Below are positions 5,105 to 5,265 of a stretch of DNA of 5,265 nt, in pieces. The notes below the pieces were generated by a model. The model was not told where the DNA came from. It searched no databases and was given only the letters and a program-made list of their open reading frames with translations. This stretch comes from Lachnospiraceae bacterium. GTDB lineage: Bacteria > Bacillota > Clostridia > Lachnospirales > Lachnospiraceae. Positions within the stretch are counted from its first letter, which is position 1. Each line of letters starts with the position of its first letter. Position numbers and translations under genes: made by a program. The stretch lies in NCBI GenBank assembly GCA_021202575.1, contig JAJQCU010000145.1:1-5265 (forward strand). Direction: 5' to 3'.

Positions 5105-5265
5105 TCACAAGTATCCCGGAATCAAAAGCCATCCTTTTTATTCCCGTCACCCCCCCCCAAAAAAATTGGTTCAGGTGTCAAACATGAAGCGCGGTCCACC
5201 CCGGGCGGCCGCAGCCCCGCAAACACCCCATCGTAAAAAAAACAACCGATCCCGCCAACGCAGTG
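5105..5265. other. Right-edge region without identifiable gene; possible upstream gene tail
   Basis: No recognisable protein or RNA is seen in these 161 bases. The minus strand is open from the window edge for 47 codons in one frame (stop complement at 5122-5124) and about 30 in the other two, so the 3' end of an upstream gene may be included, but none of the three translations resembles a family I know. The stretch has runs of C9-A7 (5150-5165) and A8 (5235-5242) and a very GC-rich segment at about 5188-5220. A TTGACA on the minus strand (5175-5180) has no -10 box at the right distance. No terminator is evident. Confidence 0.5.
5150..5165. repeat. Adjacent homopolymer tracts C9-A7
   Basis: Nine C residues (5150-5158) are followed directly by seven A residues (5159-5165); on the coding strand this reads T7-G9. 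It lies about 58 bases upstream of the chosen GT26 start and is not inside an identified gene. Such tracts vary in length by strand slippage and are also common places for sequencing error. Confidence 0.8.

Noticed and set aside
5175..5180. TTGACA on the minus strand upstream of the GT26 gene as a promoter
   Set aside because: The position where the -10 should lie is the G9 run; no TATAAT-like hexamer is at a usable distance.
1..5265. CRISPR array, tRNA/rRNA, insertion sequence, integrase or attachment site
   Set aside because: No regularly spaced repeats, cloverleaf-like sequence, transposase motif or terminal inverted repeats were found by reading both strands. The only repeats are the 42-bp linker duplication and homopolymer structures.

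Overview
The window carries one strand-uniform block of polysaccharide-assembly genes, all read on the minus strand (right to left). The organism is most likely a Gram-positive anaerobe of the Clostridia, with Lachnospiraceae as the best guess. The grounds are strong AGGAGG-type ribosome binding sites, tightly packed ATGA gene overlaps, mid-range GC content, and the protein families present. This taxonomic call is an inference and no marker gene confirms it.

Layout in transcription order. Positions 5105-5265 hold no gene I can identify; they contain long homopolymer runs and may include the tail of an upstream gene. A WecG/TagA/CpsF-family (GT26) glycosyltransferase follows at 4340-5092. It overlaps by ATGA a GT4 glycosyltransferase at 3162-4343. 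A 94-bp gap then holds a convincing sigma-A-type promoter (3111-3139, extended -10) reading into a second GT4 enzyme (1781-3067). After a 78-bp gap comes a 165-residue protein with a basic amphipathic segment and a coiled coil (1205-1702). It overlaps by ATGA a third GT4 enzyme (123-1208), which overlaps by ATGA the start of a fourth GT4-like enzyme cut by the window edge (1-126).

Together the genes look like the glycosyltransferase core of a cell-surface polysaccharide locus (capsule, exopolysaccharide or teichoic-acid-like glycan). The GT26 enzyme would add an early sugar to a polyprenyl-diphosphate-linked primer, and the GT4 enzymes would extend the chain on the inner face of the membrane. 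No initiating phosphoglycosyltransferase, flippase, polymerase or ABC exporter lies inside the window, so the export route and the sugars cannot be assigned.

The most interesting item is the stand-alone coiled-coil protein. It looks like the N-terminal adaptor region of polysaccharide-locus methyltransferases without the catalytic domain, and it may be a scaffold or chain-length component. Other points worth a look are a 42-bp in-frame duplication in the interdomain linker of one GT4 enzyme, an internal promoter splitting the cluster, and homopolymer tracts near the right edge.
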